Counted from the stretch's first letter, positions 8,341-17,965 are shown. The stretch: 64,000 nucleotides of DNA from Cognatundibacterium griseum (GCF_014284195.1 NZ_JACOGC010000003.1:1-64000); one strand, 5' to 3'. Numbers and translations are program-made. Notes: generated by a model not told the origin, from the sequence alone.

Positions 8341-10200
8341 ATGCGTTTTACTCCATTTCGCTGGATAGGCCAAGGTTTCAGATTTCTCTGGCGCGCCCTC
8401 GATTTCAGCCGGCGGGTGTTTTTCAATCTGCTGATCCTGCTTGTACTGATCGGTGTCATCGCAGGCATGCTGACTGGCGGCACCAAAAAACTGGACGACA
8501 AGACCGCACTGATCCTGGACCTGAAAGGCACGCTGGTCGAGCAGCACTCTGGCAATGCGCGGGAAGCCCTGCTGGCAGAGGCGCAGGGCAACGCCAAGAA
8601 GACGACGCAATTGCGCGATATCCTGAGCGTGCTGGAAAGTGCTGCCAGGGATAACAAGATCAACAGTGCCGTGCTGTTGCTGGATGACATGGGCGGTGCC
8701 GGTTTGCCGATGCTGCGCGAAGTGGCCGCTGCGATAGACCGTTTCAAGGCAAGCGGAAAGACAGTGGTGGCGTGGGGTTCCAGCTTTGATCAGAAACAAT
8801 ATTTTCTGGCAGCGCATGCCAATGAAGTTTATCTGCATCCGATGGGCAATGTGCTGCTGACCGGATTTGGCCGCTACCGGAATTACTACCGTGATGCACT
8901 CGATAAAGTCGGCGTGACGGTAAATCTGCTGAAGGTCGGCACCTACAAGAGCTTTGCCGAGCCTTACGTGGCAAACGAACCCTCTGCCGCGGCACTGGAA
9001 GCGGAGAGTTTCCTGTACAACGGTATGTGGAAAACCTACACGGACAACGTCGAAAAAGCCCGTAAACTGCCTGCCGGCAGCATCATGCAGGGCATTAACC
9101 AGTTGCCGGAACTGATGAAGGCTGCCGGTGATGACAGCGCCAGACTGGCACTCAACCTGAAGCTGGTCGACGGCCTCAAGACGCGCGATGAACTGCGCGA
9201 GCTGATGCTCAAACGTGCAGGCAGGGATGAGCAAAACAAGACCTTCCGCCAGGTGGCGTTTGACGAATATCTGGCACGCGTCAAGCCGCGCCTGTTTGGC
9301 GATGCAGTCGGCGTGGTGGTGGCAGCCGGTGAAATCAGCGAAGGCATTGCGCCACCAGGCGCCATCGGCGGCTTATCCACCGCCAAGCTGATCCGCAAAG
9401 CACGCGAAGATGACAATATCAAAGCCGTCGTGCTGCGGGTTGATTCGCCCGGCGGCAGCGCTTTCGGCTCGGAACTGATACGGCGTGAACTGGAACTGAC
9501 GCGTCAGGCTGGCAAGCCTGTCGTGGTTTCCATGGGTGACGTTGCTGCTTCCGGCGGCTACTGGATTTCCATGTCGGCGGACGAAGTGATTGCCGACGAA
9601 GCGACCGTCACCGGCTCTATCGGCGTGTTTGCGATTTTACCGACAGCGGAAAAAGCCATCGACAAACTGGGCATCCATACCGGCGGCACCACCACCACCT
9701 GGCTGAGCGATCCTTACAATCCTCTGCGTCCGCTGAACCCGCAATTTGGTGCGCTGGTACAAAGTAGCATCAATCATATTTATGCAGAATTCACCGGCAA
9801 GGCCGCTGCTGCCCGCAAAACAACAGCGGACAAAATCGATCAGGTGGCGCAGGGCCGCGTCTGGACCGGCGCACAGGCCAAAGAACGGAATCTGGTCGAT
9901 ACCGTCGGCACCTATCAGGATGCCCTGAAGTCTGCAGCTACCCGGGCGCATCTGGGCAATGATTACCGGGTCAGCTATATCGAGCCGGAGCCGTCAAAAT
10001 TTGACCGGCTGTTTGATCTGTTCGGTGCGCAGGTTGCGCAGGTGCTGCGCGAGCAGTTTCAGGTCGCGCTGGTACCGTCCGGCATCCCGCCTGCTGCGGC
10101 GACACAGATGGCTTTCGATCTGCGCTGGCTGGCAGAGTTGAATACGCAGGGTAAGGGCTATGCAGCCATCACGCATTGCCTGTGCCGCATTAACCCCTAG
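8341..10200 (+). CDS. sppA: signal peptide peptidase SppA, 67 kDa type
   Basis: An inner-membrane serine protease that degrades cleaved signal peptides in the periplasm. At 619 residues it matches E. coli SppA (618). There is one membrane anchor at about 27-46, then two tandem peptidase-S49 halves. The catalytic Lys/Ser pair is visible: Lys203 in TYKSFAEP and Ser404 in VAASGGYW, followed by TGSIGVF. The gene lies 36 bases after the nuclease and ends just before a bidirectional terminator. Confidence 0.95.
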   Translation: MRFTPFRWIGQGFRFLWRALDFSRRVFFNLLILLVLIGVIAGMLTGGTKKLDDKTALILDLKGTLVEQHSGNAREALLAEAQGNAKKTTQLRDILSVLESAARDNKINSAVLLLDDMGGAGLPMLREVAAAIDRFKASGKTVVAWGSSFDQKQYFLAAHANEVYLHPMGNVLLTGFGRYRNYYRDALDKVGVTVNLLKVGTYKSFAEPYVANEPSAAALEAESFLYNGMWKTYTDNVEKARKLPAGSIMQGINQLPELMKAAGDDSARLALNLKLVDGLKTRDELRELMLKRAGRDEQNKTFRQVAFDEYLARVKPRLFGDAVGVVVAAGEISEGIAPPGAIGGLSTAKLIRKAREDDNIKAVVLRVDSPGGSAFGSELIRRELELTRQAGKPVVVSMGDVAASGGYWISMSADEVIADEATVTGSIGVFAILPTAEKAIDKLGIHTGGTTTTWLSDPYNPLRPLNPQFGALVQSSINHIYAEFTGKAAAARKTTADKIDQVAQGRVWTGAQAKERNLVDTVGTYQDALKSAATRAHLGNDYRVSYIEPEPSKFDRLFDLFGAQVAQVLREQFQVALVPSGIPPAAATQMAFDLRWLAELNTQGKGYAAITHCLCRINP

Positions 10201-10236
10201 CATGCATCCGGTGCATCGCGCCGTTCTGAGTCAAAT

Positions 10237-10266
10237 AAAAACGGGGAGCCGCAGCTCCCCGTTTTT
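10237..10266. terminator. bidirectional terminator between sppA and the acyl-CoA ligase
   Basis: A 13-bp perfect stem (AAAAACGGGGAGC at 10237-10249, GCTCCCCGTTTTT at 10254-10266) with loop CGCA. T-runs are present in both directions, serving two convergent genes. Confidence 0.92.
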
Positions 10267-10287
10267 ATTTACGCGCATCCGTCACGT

Positions 10288-11994
10288 TCAGGCAGAAACC
10301 GCCTGACGCTTTCTGGCTTCCTCATCGTACAACTCTTTTTTGGACAGTTTCCCGACCGGCGTCTTGGGTAGTTCGGCGCGGATTTCCATCGCCTGCGGCA
10401 TCTCATGTTTGCCGAGTTTATCGCGTAAAAAATCTTTCAGTTCATCAAAGCTGAAAGGCGCATGTCCGGCCTTGAGTTTGATAAACGCCTTGGCGGCCTG
10501 ACCCCGATAATCATCATGAATGCCGATCACGCTGACCTCTGCCACGGCAGGATGCTGGTACACCGCTTCTTCGATATTCCTCGGATACACGTTATAGCCG
10601 CCGGACAGGATCATGTCCTTGGTGCGGTCAACGATATAGACGAACCCATCCGCATCCATGTAGCCGACATCACCGGTACGGAAAAAGCCTTCCTCCGTAA
10701 AGGCATCGCGCGTGGCTTCCGGCTTATTCCAGTAGCCTTTCATGATATTCGGCCCCGACACGCAGATTTCGCCGCGCTCGCCGATGCCGGCATATTTACC
10801 TGGCTCGTCGATGCTAGCAAAGCGGAACCGGATACCCGGTGCAGGCAGGCCGCAGGAACCGGCTTTGCGTACACCGGAGACCGGCGTGAATGTGCCGGTT
10901 GGCGAGGTTTCTGTCATGCCCCATCCTTCCAGCAAGGTGCAACCTGTCAGATTCTGGAATTGCTGCAGGACTTCTGCCGGTAACGGTGCGCCGCCGGAGT
11001 TGCAGAATTTCAGCGCGCTCAGATCATATTGGCGAATGTCGGGATGATGAATAATCGCGGTGTACATAGTCGGCACACCGGGAAAAACCGTGATTTTTTT
11101 CGCCGCCAGATCCTTGACGACCGCATCCACATCGAAGCGGGTATGCAACACGATTTCCGCGCCGATATGAATCCCGAACAGCATATCCACCGTCAGCGCA
11201 TAGATATGAAACAGCGGCAGCACGGCGAGCAGGCGCTCCTGTCCCGGCTCCAGCAAAGGCGGCACGGTATGGGTGGTTTCTATGATCTGGCTGCAGGCCG
11301 CTGTGAGGTTGGCGTGCGTCAGCATGGCGCCCTTAGGCAGGCCAGTGGTGCCGCCGGTATATTGCAACACGGCGATCGTCTCTGCCGGATCATCAACCGT
11401 CACGGGTGTATAGCGGCCATCGTTTGCCATCAGTTGCGCAAACGACAGGTGCTGTGCGTCGTCAGGTATCGCGCAAAGCTGTCCGGCTTTGTCCAGATTG
11501 GCACGCACAGCCTCCGGATACGGAGACATCTCTGCAATATTACCGATAATCAGTTTCTGCAGGCGGGTATGGCCGAGCATCTTTGCCATTTGCGGATACA
11601 GCATCACCATGTCGAGTGTGACCAGAAAATCGGTATGGCTGTCTTCGATTTTATGTTCCAGCACTTTTTCCGCATCCAGCGGAGAGTAATTCACCACGGT
11701 GCCGCCTGCCTGCAAAATCGCAAAAAAACTGATCACGTAATGCGGCGTATTCGGCAAAAACAGCCCCACATGCACGCCGGGCTTCACCCCCAGCTGCTGC
11801 AAGCCCGCTGTCGCACGGTCTACCAGTGTTTGCAGTTCACGGTAGCTGATGCGTTTTCCCATGAATTCCAGCGCAGGCAAATCCGGCCACTGCTGCACCG
11901 CCCGGTGCAGTAATTCCGGCAAGGAAGTGATAGGTAACGGCGCATCCCAATGCACGCCGGCGGGATAGGATAAGGTCCATGGTGTGTTGCTCAT
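10288..11994 (-). CDS. long-chain fatty acid (or other acid)-CoA ligase
   Basis: A 568-residue ANL-superfamily enzyme that activates a carboxylic acid to its CoA ester through an acyl-adenylate. Motifs: the ATP-binding loop YTGGTTGLPKGAML (212-225), GWGMTETSP, the hinge region with RTGDVGYMDADGF and DRTKDMILSGGYNVYP, and the C-terminal catalytic lysine in PVGKLSKKEL. AGGAG precedes the ATG. It is most like FadD-type ligases of beta-oxidation. Its neighbours (ACAD10/11-like dehydrogenase, SDR) also fit the ligase of the 4-hydroxyacid (lva) pathway, LvaE. The acid cannot be decided from sequence. Confidence 0.9.
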   Translation of the reverse strand: MSNTPWTLSYPAGVHWDAPLPITSLPELLHRAVQQWPDLPALEFMGKRISYRELQTLVDRATAGLQQLGVKPGVHVGLFLPNTPHYVISFFAILQAGGTVVNYSPLDAEKVLEHKIEDSHTDFLVTLDMVMLYPQMAKMLGHTRLQKLIIGNIAEMSPYPEAVRANLDKAGQLCAIPDDAQHLSFAQLMANDGRYTPVTVDDPAETIAVLQYTGGTTGLPKGAMLTHANLTAACSQIIETTHTVPPLLEPGQERLLAVLPLFHIYALTVDMLFGIHIGAEIVLHTRFDVDAVVKDLAAKKITVFPGVPTMYTAIIHHPDIRQYDLSALKFCNSGGAPLPAEVLQQFQNLTGCTLLEGWGMTETSPTGTFTPVSGVRKAGSCGLPAPGIRFRFASIDEPGKYAGIGERGEICVSGPNIMKGYWNKPEATRDAFTEEGFFRTGDVGYMDADGFVYIVDRTKDMILSGGYNVYPRNIEEAVYQHPAVAEVSVIGIHDDYRGQAAKAFIKLKAGHAPFSFDELKDFLRDKLGKHEMPQAMEIRAELPKTPVGKLSKKELYDEEARKRQAVSA

Positions 11995-12198
11995 TTTGTC
12001 TCCTGATTTTTATGATTCGGAAAATAAAGCGCAATGGAACAATACTGCTGTTATATACCTTAAATATACTCAGGGGGAGTATTTTTTAAAGCCATTTATT
12101 TACTTAGTCAACCGGCCAGTTTTTCTACATACTCCCTGATTATTGAATAATTGAAGCAATTTTTCCCTGTCTGCAGAAGCCTTCGCGGCAAAGGCGAA

Positions 12199-12218
12199 AA
12201 GCCGGCAATCTGCCGGCT
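12199..12218 (-). terminator. possible terminator after the ACAD10/11-like gene
   Basis: A 7-bp GC-rich stem (AGCCGGC at 12200-12206, GCCGGCT at 12212-12218) followed on the minus strand by only four T. Moderate support. If active, it would separate the acyl-CoA ligase gene from the three genes upstream. Confidence 0.5.
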
Positions 12219-12255
12219 CTCCTGCACTGAAATCTTGTCTGTCAGACCCGGACAT

Positions 12256-13482
12256 TTAACGGGGTGGCAGATATTTTTTCAGTTCCATCTTGCCGATCTG
12301 GTTTCTGTGCACTTCATCCGGACCGTCTGCCAGGCGCAGGGTGCGCGCCTGGGCGTACGCATACGCAACGCCGAAATCATCCGACACCCCGCCGCCGCCG
12401 TGCGCCTGAATCGCCCAGTCGATGACCTGGCACGCCATATTCGGGGCTGCCACCTTGATCATAGCAATTTCTTTGGCGGCGGCTTTGTTGCCAACCGTAT
12501 CCATCATCTGCGCCGCATTCAGCACCAGGAAGCGCGCCTGATCGATCAGGATGCGGGCATTCGCAATCCGCTCCAGCGTCACGCCCTGCTCGGCAACGCG
12601 CTTGCCAAATGCGACACGGCTCAGCGAGCGTTTGCACATATCTTCCAGCGAGCGCTCCGCCAGACCGATGAGCCGCATGCAGTGATGAATCCGGCCAGGC
12701 CCCAGACGACCCTGCGCAATTTCAAAACCACGGCCTTCGCCGAGCAGCATGTTGGCAGCCGGAACCCGGACATTCTCAAACAGCACCTCGCCATGCCCAT
12801 GCGGTGCATCGTCATAGCCGAATACCGGCAAGGCGCGCAGCACGGTCACGCCCGGCGTATCACGCGGCACGATGATCATGGATTGCTGCTTGTGACGGTT
12901 CTCATTCTGCGGATCGCTTTTACCCATGAAGATGAAAACCTTGCAGCGCGGATCATTGGCGCCGGACGACCACCATTTGCGGCCATTGATCACATAATCA
13001 TCGCCATCCCGCACGATCGAGGCTTCGATGTTGGTCGCATCAGACGATGCGACTGCCGGCTCCGTCATAGCAAAGCAGGAACGGATCTCGCCGTTCAGCA
13101 AAGGAGTCAGCCATTGCGCCTGCTGCTCCGGTGTGCCATAACGCGCCAGAACTTCCATATTGCCGGTGTCCGGTGCAGAACAGTTAAACACTTCGGCAGA
13201 CCACAGCGCACGCCCCATGATTTCACACAACGGCGCATATTCCAGATTGGTCAGTCCGGCGCCCTGATCCGACTCGGGCAGGAACAGATTCCACAATCCG
13301 GCTTCGCGCGCCTTCGCCTTCAGCTGCTCGACGATGCGGGTTGATTTCCAGGCATCTCCTGCCTGGCGGTTAGCGGCAATTTCTCCGAAAAATATCTTTT
13401 CGTTCGGATAAATATGTTCATCCATGAAAGCAAGCAAACGTGCCTGCAATGCCTGGACTTTAGGGCTGTATTGAAAATCCAT
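12256..13482 (-). CDS. acyl-CoA dehydrogenase, ACAD10/ACAD11-like
   Basis: A 408-residue flavoprotein dehydrogenase. It has the FAD/substrate motif [27 protein letters not shown], the [10 protein letters not shown] helix and the C-terminal [19 protein letters not shown]. In ordinary short- and medium-chain enzymes the catalytic base is Glu in YEGT; here the aligned position reads ADGP, an Asp, as in the ACAD10/11 group (LvaC of Pseudomonas). That group acts on 4-phosphorylated hydroxyacyl-CoA. AAGGA precedes the ATG. It is followed by the acyl-CoA ligase and preceded by the SDR and histidine phosphatase. The exact substrate is inference. Confidence 0.88.
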   Translation of the reverse strand: MDFQYSPKVQALQARLLAFMDEHIYPNEKIFFGEIAANRQAGDAWKSTRIVEQLKAKAREAGLWNLFLPESDQGAGLTNLEYAPLCEIMGRALWSAEVFNCSAPDTGNMEVLARYGTPEQQAQWLTPLLNGEIRSCFAMTEPAVASSDATNIEASIVRDGDDYVINGRKWWSSGANDPRCKVFIFMGKSDPQNENRHKQQSMIIVPRDTPGVTVLRALPVFGYDDAPHGHGEVLFENVRVPAANMLLGEGRGFEIAQGRLGPGRIHHCMRLIGLAERSLEDMCKRSLSRVAFGKRVAEQGVTLERIANARILIDQARFLVLNAAQMMDTVGNKAAAKEIAMIKVAAPNMACQVIDWAIQAHGGGGVSDDFGVAYAYAQARTLRLADGPDEVHRNQIGKMELKKYLPPR

Positions 13483-13546
13483 GATCTTTCCTTTTTGGTG
13501 AAATCCGGAACGTGAAAGCAGCGCCGGTCTGCGTATTCAAAATCAT

Positions 13547-14311
13547 TCAGCTGACCAGATAACCGCCGTCAACATTGATACAGGCTCCGGTGGTATAGCT
13601 GGATGCGGACGATGCCAGATACAGCACCGTGCCTGCCATTTCTTCCGGTTCGGCAATGCGCTTCATCGGGATTCTGGTCAGTGCTTTTTCCAGAATCACC
13701 GGATTGTGAAACAGTGCGGAAGCAAACTTGGTATCGGTGGCGCCGGGCAGCAGCGCATTGACCCGCACGCCCATTGCCGCACACTCCTGTGCGAAGGATT
13801 TTGTCATCGCAATGACTGCCGCTTTGGTGATCGAATAAATGCCCTGCAGTGCGCCGGGAATCACGCCATTCACGGATGCCACATTGATGATGCTGCCGCC
13901 GCCATTTTTTGCCATCAGCTTTGCTCCGGCAGAGCACATGAAGAAATAGCCGCGGATATTCACATCCACCGTTTTCTGGAATGCACCGACATCGGTATCC
14001 GTGATATGACCGAAGTGCGGATTGGTGGCGGCATTATTCACCAGAATATCCAGCCGGCCATGCGCGGCGATGATATCGGCAAACAGCGCATCGATCTGCG
14101 CCATTTCACCGATATGGCAGGCGCGTGCTTCGGCCTTGCCACCGGCTGCGGTGATCGCATTCACGACCGCTTCGCAGGCATCGGCCTTGCGGCTCGATAC
14201 GATCACATGCGCGCCGCGCGCCGCCAGGGTTCTGGCGATGGATTCACCGATGCCGCGGCTGGCACCGGTGACCAGAGCGATTTTTCCGCTTAAATCAAAC
14301 ATATCCTTCAT
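13547..14311 (-). CDS. short-chain dehydrogenase/reductase (SDR)
   Basis: A classical 254-residue SDR. It has the dinucleotide motif TGASRGIG (15-22), NNAA (92-95), the catalytic Ser146, Tyr159 and Lys163 (YSITK), and the C-terminal GACINVDGGYL. The likely reaction is NAD(P)-dependent oxidation or reduction of a hydroxyl or keto group. In the lva pathway an SDR (LvaD) oxidises 3-hydroxy intermediates, which fits this context. AGAGGAA is well placed before the ATG. The gene sits 64 bases upstream of the dehydrogenase start on the same strand, consistent with one operon. Confidence 0.88.
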   Translation of the reverse strand: MKDMFDLSGKIALVTGASRGIGESIARTLAARGAHVIVSSRKADACEAVVNAITAAGGKAEARACHIGEMAQIDALFADIIAAHGRLDILVNNAATNPHFGHITDTDVGAFQKTVDVNIRGYFFMCSAGAKLMAKNGGGSIINVASVNGVIPGALQGIYSITKAAVIAMTKSFAQECAAMGVRVNALLPGATDTKFASALFHNPVILEKALTRIPMKRIAEPEEMAGTVLYLASSASSYTTGACINVDGGYLVS

Positions 14312-14351
14312 TATTTTTTCCTCTTGCCGCTGCGGCTTGGTCAGACTTCCG

Positions 14352-15086
14352 TTAAACGTAGGTAATTGATTGTGGGTGATTCAATACTTCGAGATGCGCA
14401 AAATTATTCAGGTAAGCCAGCGCCAGCCGCGCCGGTTTGTCGGGGGTGGCTAGTTGCAGATGCAGGCGCGTGACCGCGCTGTTAACCAACGACCAGTTCA
14501 GCTCGGAAAATTTGGCATCGGGGTAACCCAGCACATGCTGGCAAATAGCTGAAATCGTTCCGCCGGACGTAAAGATAGCGATATTTTTTGCCCCATCGGC
14601 CAAGTCAATCTGGTGTTGCAGGGCGCGGACGCAGCGCTGCTGAAACCGGTGCCAGGTTTCCGTGTATTCCTGATCAAACACGCCGGACATCCAGCGCGTG
14701 ATCGCTTCTGAAAAAATATCCTGAAATGCCTGCTTGCCGTTCGGGGTATGCATCAGAAAATGTTTGACTGCCGCCGGATCGTCAAAGGCCGGCACATGCC
14801 GCGCCAGCACTTCATGGTGGTTGTATTCGTTGAATCCGGTATCGGTATGCCAGTCTGCCGTCATCAGCTGATCCTCGGCCACTCCGGCACGCTGTGCCAT
14901 GCATGCCAGCGCACTCTGACGGTGACGTTGCATGCCGCCGGTGACGACACGGTGAATCTGCAAACCACGCTCTGCCCACCAGCGTCCCAGCTGCTGTGCC
15001 TGAGTCTGTCCGAGGCCGGACAGCTGGTCGTAATTCTGACTGCCAAATGACGCCTGGCCATGCCGTACCAGATAAATCTGTGCCAT
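14352..15086 (-). CDS. histidine phosphatase family protein
   Basis: A 244-residue member of the phosphoglycerate-mutase-like superfamily. The catalytic RHG is at residues 8-10 (YLVRHGQASFG), with a second conserved histidine region further on. These enzymes remove or move phosphate through a phosphohistidine. Substrate unknown. It is the first gene of the SDR/dehydrogenase group, with AGGAA before its ATG, and is divergent from a LysR regulator. In this context it could act on a phosphorylated acid or CoA intermediate, but that is speculation. Confidence 0.85.
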   Translation of the reverse strand: MAQIYLVRHGQASFGSQNYDQLSGLGQTQAQQLGRWWAERGLQIHRVVTGGMQRHRQSALACMAQRAGVAEDQLMTADWHTDTGFNEYNHHEVLARHVPAFDDPAAVKHFLMHTPNGKQAFQDIFSEAITRWMSGVFDQEYTETWHRFQQRCVRALQHQIDLADGAKNIAIFTSGGTISAICQHVLGYPDAKFSELNWSLVNSAVTRLHLQLATPDKPARLALAYLNNFAHLEVLNHPQSITYV

Positions 15087-15135
15087 ATTTTTCCTGTTCC
15101 GCCTTCATCTTTGTCTGAAGTGTAAGACTGTGGCT

Positions 15136-15159
15136 ATAATTGATCAAATGAATAGTTAT
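15136..15159. promoter_or_regulatory. possible LysR binding site in the divergent promoter
   Basis: The 93-base region between the histidine phosphatase and LysR genes is AT-rich, with an interrupted dyad ATAA (15136-15139) and TTAT (15156-15159). Weak evidence; the position fits autoregulation of the LysR gene and control of the divergent operon. Confidence 0.3.
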
Positions 15160-15179
15160 TATCGGATATTATTAATTTC

Positions 15180-16118
15180 ATGCATATATCAAGAGTTGAT
15201 CTGAATCTGTTCACAGTATTCGAAGCCATCTACACCGAAGGCAGCGTTACCCGTGCCAGTCAGCAGCTGCATCTGACACAGCCCGCCATCAGCCATGCTT
15301 TAAACCGGCTGCGCCAGTTGTTTGATGATCCGCTGTTTATCCGGCAAGGGCAAAACATGGTCTCAACGCCATTGGCGCGCAGCATGATTGAACCGGTACG
15401 GCAGGCATTGCGCGGACTGGAAATCACTTTGAACGAAAGCGGTAAATTTGACCCGTCGCTGGCCAGCAAGCAGTTCAACCTGGCATTGCGGGACGTATTG
15501 GAATCCACCGTCCTGCCGCCGCTGCTGGAGAGCATCACCGGGCAGGCGCCACAGATCAACCTCGCGGCAATCCAGGTAGAGCGGCGGGAACTGGTCAGCG
15601 AACTGGCTGCCGGCACGCTGGATGTGGCGATTGATATGCTGCTGCCCTTACCCAGCGATATCCGGCGCCAGCAGATTTCACGTTACACGACGGTCGTACT
15701 GGCCAGGCGAGATCATCCGGTGGTGCAAGGCAAACTTGATCTGGCGACCTACCTGCAGGCGGAGCATATTCTCGCCAGCTCACGGCGCAAGGGAATGGGG
15801 CTGGAGGATTTTGAACTGAGCAGACTGGGGCTGCAAAGACGCGTCCGGCTGCGTTGCCAGCATTATTTTGCGGCTTGCCGGGTTGTCAGCCAGACCGACC
15901 TGCTGCTGACCATGCCGGAAGGATACGCCCGCATTGCCAATGAACAGTTTGACAATCAGATTTTACCGCTGCCAATCAGCATGCCTTCGTGGGACGTCTA
16001 TCTGTACTGGCATCAGAATGTGGATAATGATCCGGCCAATCGCTGGTTGCGCGAGCAGATCATGCAGGCATTTGACACGGAACCGTCAGCAACACGGCCA
16101 GCAGAATCATCAGGCTGA
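15180..16118 (+). CDS. LysR-family transcriptional regulator
   Basis: A 312-residue regulator. The N-terminal winged helix-turn-helix is at about 20-60 (GSVTRASQQLHLTQPAISHALNRLR), followed by the periplasmic-binding-like effector domain. It is divergently placed next to the histidine phosphatase/SDR/acyl-CoA dehydrogenase group, the usual arrangement for a LysR gene and its targets, so it probably controls that operon in response to a pathway intermediate. The effector is unknown. Confidence 0.92.
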   Translation: MHISRVDLNLFTVFEAIYTEGSVTRASQQLHLTQPAISHALNRLRQLFDDPLFIRQGQNMVSTPLARSMIEPVRQALRGLEITLNESGKFDPSLASKQFNLALRDVLESTVLPPLLESITGQAPQINLAAIQVERRELVSELAAGTLDVAIDMLLPLPSDIRRQQISRYTTVVLARRDHPVVQGKLDLATYLQAEHILASSRRKGMGLEDFELSRLGLQRRVRLRCQHYFAACRVVSQTDLLLTMPEGYARIANEQFDNQILPLPISMPSWDVYLYWHQNVDNDPANRWLREQIMQAFDTEPSATRPAESSG

Positions 16119-16166
16119 GCACGGCTGGCAATGTAATGAAAGTGAATGGCAGCGGCGTCCCGCCGG

Positions 16167-16508
16167 TCAGGAGGTTTTCTTCTCAGGCGCGTCCGGCAAC
16201 AGGCAGGCGTCGATAATTTGCAGGTTATTGTCTTTGGCGAAATTCAGGACGAAATGGTAGGCCAGCGGCTCGATATCGCGTATTGCCTCATTCACGACCA
16301 CAGAGCGAACGCCGTTGAGCAAAATCGGCCGCACATAAGGCGAATATTGCAGATGCGAATGCCGTCCGCCATCCGGGCTGAAGCAGGACATCGCGCCGCA
16401 AAGACGCTCCGCCCAATCGCTGGGACGGAACTGCTTTCCATCGTTGGTCAGCCCCTGAATGAAAAACTCTTTGACTTGCTGAGGATGCGTTTTTTTGGAA
16501 TCGGCCAT
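16167..16508 (-). CDS. DUF3579 domain protein
   Basis: A 113-residue protein with the DUF3579 signature spread over the whole length: FFIQGLTNDGKQFRPSDWAE, LCGAMSCF, YSPYVRPI and FVLNFAKDNNLQI. The family is almost confined to betaproteobacteria and has no known function. It is probably cytoplasmic, with no signal peptide. It is transcribed alone, with a good -10 (TATAAT, plus positions 16587-16592) about 80 bases upstream. Confidence 0.85.
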   Translation of the reverse strand: MADSKKTHPQQVKEFFIQGLTNDGKQFRPSDWAERLCGAMSCFSPDGGRHSHLQYSPYVRPILLNGVRSVVVNEAIRDIEPLAYHFVLNFAKDNNLQIIDACLLPDAPEKKTS

Positions 16509-16586
16509 GTGCTCGGCTCGCTATGAAGCAACATTGAAAAAAGCAGGGTGCCATTATGTGACGTCCAGCTTTCTAAATACCTCAGT

Positions 16587-16615
16587 ATTATATCTTATAG
16601 AAGACTTGCCTGAAC
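16587..16615 (-). promoter_or_regulatory. candidate promoter of the DUF3579 gene
   Basis: A perfect -10 TATAAT on the minus strand (plus 16587-16592). The -35 about 17 bases upstream is poor. The rest of the 290-base gap (16509-16800) is AT-rich and holds a small CCTCAT/ATGAGG hairpin but no gene. Confidence 0.35.
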
Positions 16616-16800
16616 CCTGCGATGCAGATAAATCTCAGTCACCTCATCCATGAGGCTCAGATTATTAATACTTATCCAATATAGCGTATTTACCCGCATA
16701 GTAAAGCAGCTTCAGATTTCAAAAAAATATACTTTTAATGATATTTGAACGAAGTTATTAACAATAAAAAGAGAAATAACAAAGTTGCAAATTCCAGGCA

Positions 16801-17862
16801 TCACTTCCTGTGCGGCAGCAGCATCGCCGACAACAGACCCGATCGCCTGCTCGCCGCCCAGAGCAACAACGGCAGCGCCACTCCCAGAATCAGGCCTGCC
16901 AAGGCATTACCGGCATTCCAGTGCACGTATTTTTCCAGCACCGTGAATACTTTCCACTCGATCCAGGAATGGAAAATCAAAATAAACAGGCTGCCCTGAC
17001 CAATGTAGCCGACCATCGCGGCAACTGCCGGAAATGCAGACAAATACGCAGAGACTGAAAGAACGATGTATATGCCGGAAACAGCCTGTAATGTACAGAT
17101 CAGCAGACTGCCATAGTGGCGCAGATGCAGGTCTATCGTTTCATCAAAAAAATAATGCAGGGTAATGAACAGACTGAGGGCAGCCATCAGTCTGCCAGAC
17201 TGCCAGCGGCTGCCGGAGACTGCTCCCTGACAGGCATAACCGGCCAGAATAAAGGCGGTGCTGATGCCGATGACATCAAGACTCCAGGGCAATCCCGGAA
17301 ATCCGGTCTGTGCGTCGTTCAAGTAGGTATTCATGGCCGACCAGTCGCGCTGATCCAGCAACGCTATCCACTGCAGCACTTGCCAGCCGGCCAGCAGCAA
17401 CAGAATCGCCATCAGCCAGATGCCGGCAGTTTCATAGCGGATGAAACGCTGCAGCGACGGCAGGCGCAACAGCGCACCTGCCAGCAACAATGCCAGCAAC
17501 AGATGCGGCAGATACCATAAGGGGACCCATTCAATCGTATTTCCTGTCGCATAGATCATGCCGCTGAAATAGCTCAGCCAGTCCGCCTTCCCCTGCACAA
17601 TACGGGTCAGCCCCCATATGGTCAGTACGGACAGATACGGCTTCAGGAGAGCTTCACTGCGGGAAATGGCAAAAGACCGCCATGCGCCACGATTCTTCAG
17701 AACCACGCCTGAAAGAAAGAAAAAAAGCGGCATATGGAAGGAAAAGATCACCCGGTACAGCTCACCATGTTCGTGGGCGACCAGCCAGTTATGGCCGAGC
17801 ACCACGCAGATGATGCCCAGACCTTTGGCAATATCAATCGCCGGAGAGCGCTCAGAGTGCAT
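16801..17862 (-). CDS. acyltransferase family 3 membrane protein
   Basis: A 353-residue polytopic protein with about ten membrane helices. It opens with the acyltransferase-3 signature DIAKGLGIICVVLGH followed by FSFHMPLFFFLSGV. Members move acetyl or other acyl groups onto sugars, lipopolysaccharide or exopolysaccharide across the inner membrane. No polysaccharide genes are adjacent, so the acceptor is unknown. The start is weakly supported (GGGG before the ATG). It lies 103 bases downstream of the CobD/CbiB-family gene on the same strand. Confidence 0.85.
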   Translation of the reverse strand: MHSERSPAIDIAKGLGIICVVLGHNWLVAHEHGELYRVIFSFHMPLFFFLSGVVLKNRGAWRSFAISRSEALLKPYLSVLTIWGLTRIVQGKADWLSYFSGMIYATGNTIEWVPLWYLPHLLLALLLAGALLRLPSLQRFIRYETAGIWLMAILLLLAGWQVLQWIALLDQRDWSAMNTYLNDAQTGFPGLPWSLDVIGISTAFILAGYACQGAVSGSRWQSGRLMAALSLFITLHYFFDETIDLHLRHYGSLLICTLQAVSGIYIVLSVSAYLSAFPAVAAMVGYIGQGSLFILIFHSWIEWKVFTVLEKYVHWNAGNALAGLILGVALPLLLWAASRRSGLLSAMLLPHRK

Positions 17863-17965
17863 ATCGCCCCGGCTGGCCGTTCACCGGCAACAGAAAAAAG
17901 CAGCGAAGGAAAAATACCGGACAGAAAGACATGGATTGCCAGGATTTGCCTGCCATAAACAGTGC

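Noticed and set aside
12066-12088. ATACTC/GAGTAT hairpin followed by TTTTTT upstream of the acyl-CoA ligase
   Set aside because: Only a 6-bp AT-rich stem and no plus-strand gene before it; may be an operator, but support is too weak.
12151-13344. 397-codon plus-strand frame over the ACAD10/11-like gene
   Set aside because: It mirrors the dehydrogenase gene in antisense; composition is rich in His/Arg/Gln as in shadow frames.
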